From the NCBI RefSeq assembly GCF_005377625.1, contig NZ_CP040098.1:2717279-2781278 (forward strand): 64,000 nucleotides of DNA. Direction: 5' to 3'. The stretch is from Desulfoglaeba alkanexedens ALDC. GTDB taxonomy: Bacteria > Desulfobacterota > Syntrophobacteria > Syntrophobacterales > DSM-9756. Shown here one piece after another: positions 63,132 to 64,000 of this stretch. The notes under the pieces were generated by a model, which saw only the letters and a list, made by a program, of their open reading frames with translations, was not told the origin of the DNA and ran no database searches. The stretch's first letter is position 1; each line of letters opens with the position of its first letter. Position numbers and translations under genes: made by a program.

Positions 63132-64000
63132 TTACCTGCCGATAAATTTCCTGAAGAGCGCTTCCCCGGAAGGCAGCTTGAGGCCTTCGGTTTCCGCCGT
63201 TTTCTCGCAGAAAGTCCGCCCGCTCGGGTTCGCTCCGGCCCGAAGGGGAAGGGAAGCCAGGAGAAAAATCGTGGGATCCGAAACGTGGGTGCGGACCGAA
63301 ACCGGGGTGAGGTGATCGGAAACCACCAGGATGCGCACGTCGGGAAATCTCGCGGCCCCTGCGATCAGAGGCCCGACCACTTTGGCGTCCAGGTCTTCGA
63401 TGGCCTGGATCTTCTTTTCCAGACTGCCTTCGTGGCCCGCTTCGTCGGGCGCTTCCACGTGCAGATAGACGAAATCCCCGGCTTCCAGGGCGCCCAGGGC
63501 CGCCTCCACTTTCCCCCGGTAGTTGGTGTCCAGGTAACCCGTGGCGCCGGGAACCGCGATGGGATCCAGACCCGCGTAGACGCCCAGTCCCTTGAGCAGA
63601 TCCACGGCGGAAATCATGGCACCTCGGAGCCCGTACAGGGTTTCCAGCGTGGGCAGGGAAGGGGCCTTCCCCTGCCCCCACAGCCAGACCCCGTTGGCCG
63701 GCCGCTTTCCCTCCGCTTGCCGCCTCCGGTTTACGGGGTGTTCGGCCAGTACTGCCGAGGCCCGCTCCACGAAGGCCTGAAGCGGCGGCTCCTCCCGGTA
63801 TACTCGGCGGTGAGGTTCCACGGGTTCCCCGGTGATGTCGTGAGGCGGCGTGGTCCGCAGGTCGTCCCGGCCCGCCCGCCAGACCAGCAGGTGCCGGTAG
63901 CTTACTCCGGCGTACAGCCGGAGCGGCTCTTCCACCGTGCGCTCCTGAAGTGTCGCGATCACTTCCCTGGCTTCTTCCGTGGAGATATGGCCGGCCGCAT
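63132..64000 (-). CDS. 2,3-bisphosphoglycerate-independent phosphoglycerate mutase, archaeal type (5' partial)
   Basis: The frame is open to the right edge, so the N-terminus lies outside. YAGVSYRHLLVWRAG, PPHDITGEPV, GKRPANGVWLWGQGKAPSLP, VHVEAPDEAGHEGSLEKKIQ and ILVVSDHLTPVSVRTHVSDP fit the ApgM family, which interconverts 3- and 2-phosphoglycerate with two metal ions. The DEAGHEG and SDHLTP motifs carry the metal ligands. Confidence 0.9.
   Translation of the reverse strand, partial: AAGHISTEEAREVIATLQERTVEEPLRLYAGVSYRHLLVWRAGRDDLRTTPPHDITGEPVEPHRRVYREEPPLQAFVERASAVLAEHPVNRRRQAEGKRPANGVWLWGQGKAPSLPTLETLYGLRGAMISAVDLLKGLGVYAGLDPIAVPGATGYLDTNYRGKVEAALGALEAGDFVYLHVEAPDEAGHEGSLEKKIQAIEDLDAKVVGPLIAGAARFPDVRILVVSDHLTPVSVRTHVSDPTIFLLASLPLRAGANPSGRTFCEKTAETEGLKLPSGEALFRKFIGR

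Overview
The window is about 60 percent GC and looks like the chromosome of a Desulfobacterota (deltaproteobacterial) anaerobe of the Syntrophobacteria type. This is an inference from gene content: a rpsF-rpsR-DUF2232-rplI-dnaB block, an orange-protein/NifX-like cluster under sigma-54 control, dodecin, CheZ, a DUF89-RACo-like gene set, and a fatty/amino-acid oxidation cluster with several sigma-54 activators. No 16S rRNA gene is present, so the genus is not assigned.

Layout. 1-6.6 kb: accessory, lower-GC DNA with a broken beta-propeller-like gene, two exported phosphatases (a UshA-like 5'-nucleotidase and a purple acid phosphatase) that share a leader motif, decayed IS1380 and IS200 copies and an OsmC relic. 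6.8-10.4 kb: a PAS/sigma-54 activator divergent from a small metal-cofactor operon (NifX/ORP-like protein, DUF5320, FmdB zinc ribbon, radical SAM), with a clear -24/-12 promoter. 10.4-11.5 kb: a 23-copy heptamer array and a transposed repeat element. 11.6-25.1 kb: housekeeping genes (DUF89, YkgJ, ASKHA reductive activator, ftsB-like, rpsF, rpsR, DUF2232, rplI, dnaB, PaaK-like ligase, hflX, ribF, tRNA-Leu). 25.5-27.6 kb: repeats and pseudogenes (ABC exporter, hydroxyacid dehydrogenase).

27.7-38.7 kb, minus strand: a catabolic operon for branched-chain acyl-CoA (leucine/isovalerate). It has isovaleryl-CoA dehydrogenase, a methylcrotonyl-CoA carboxylase-type carboxyltransferase, a free biotin carrier, methylglutaconyl-CoA hydratase and an HMG-CoA-lyase-like enzyme. 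Added to these are two thiolase paralogues, two DUF35 zinc/OB-fold partners, a beta-keto acid cleavage enzyme and two MaoC proteins. Three regulators follow (39-45.9 kb): a PAS/sigma-54 activator, a PAS hybrid kinase and an NtrC-type response regulator. A further acyl-CoA dehydrogenase, a nitrilase and a BFN protein come next.

50-64 kb, minus strand: cysS, ispF, ispD, rnpB, a B12-binding protein, dodecin, cheZ-cheY-cheB-cheW, rpoD, dnaG, yqeY, hisA, a thioesterase and the end of a phosphoglycerate mutase.

The least expected result is a family of non-autonomous mobile elements. Three complete copies (10875-11192, 16654-17375, 45967-46084) share GGGTGCRGATCTTTT-type inverted ends, and each is flanked by a 9-bp direct repeat that differs from copy to copy. 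Two of them carry arrays of GTTCCCAAGC-type palindromes. One sits inside the ribosomal protein operon. No transposase for this family is visible here.
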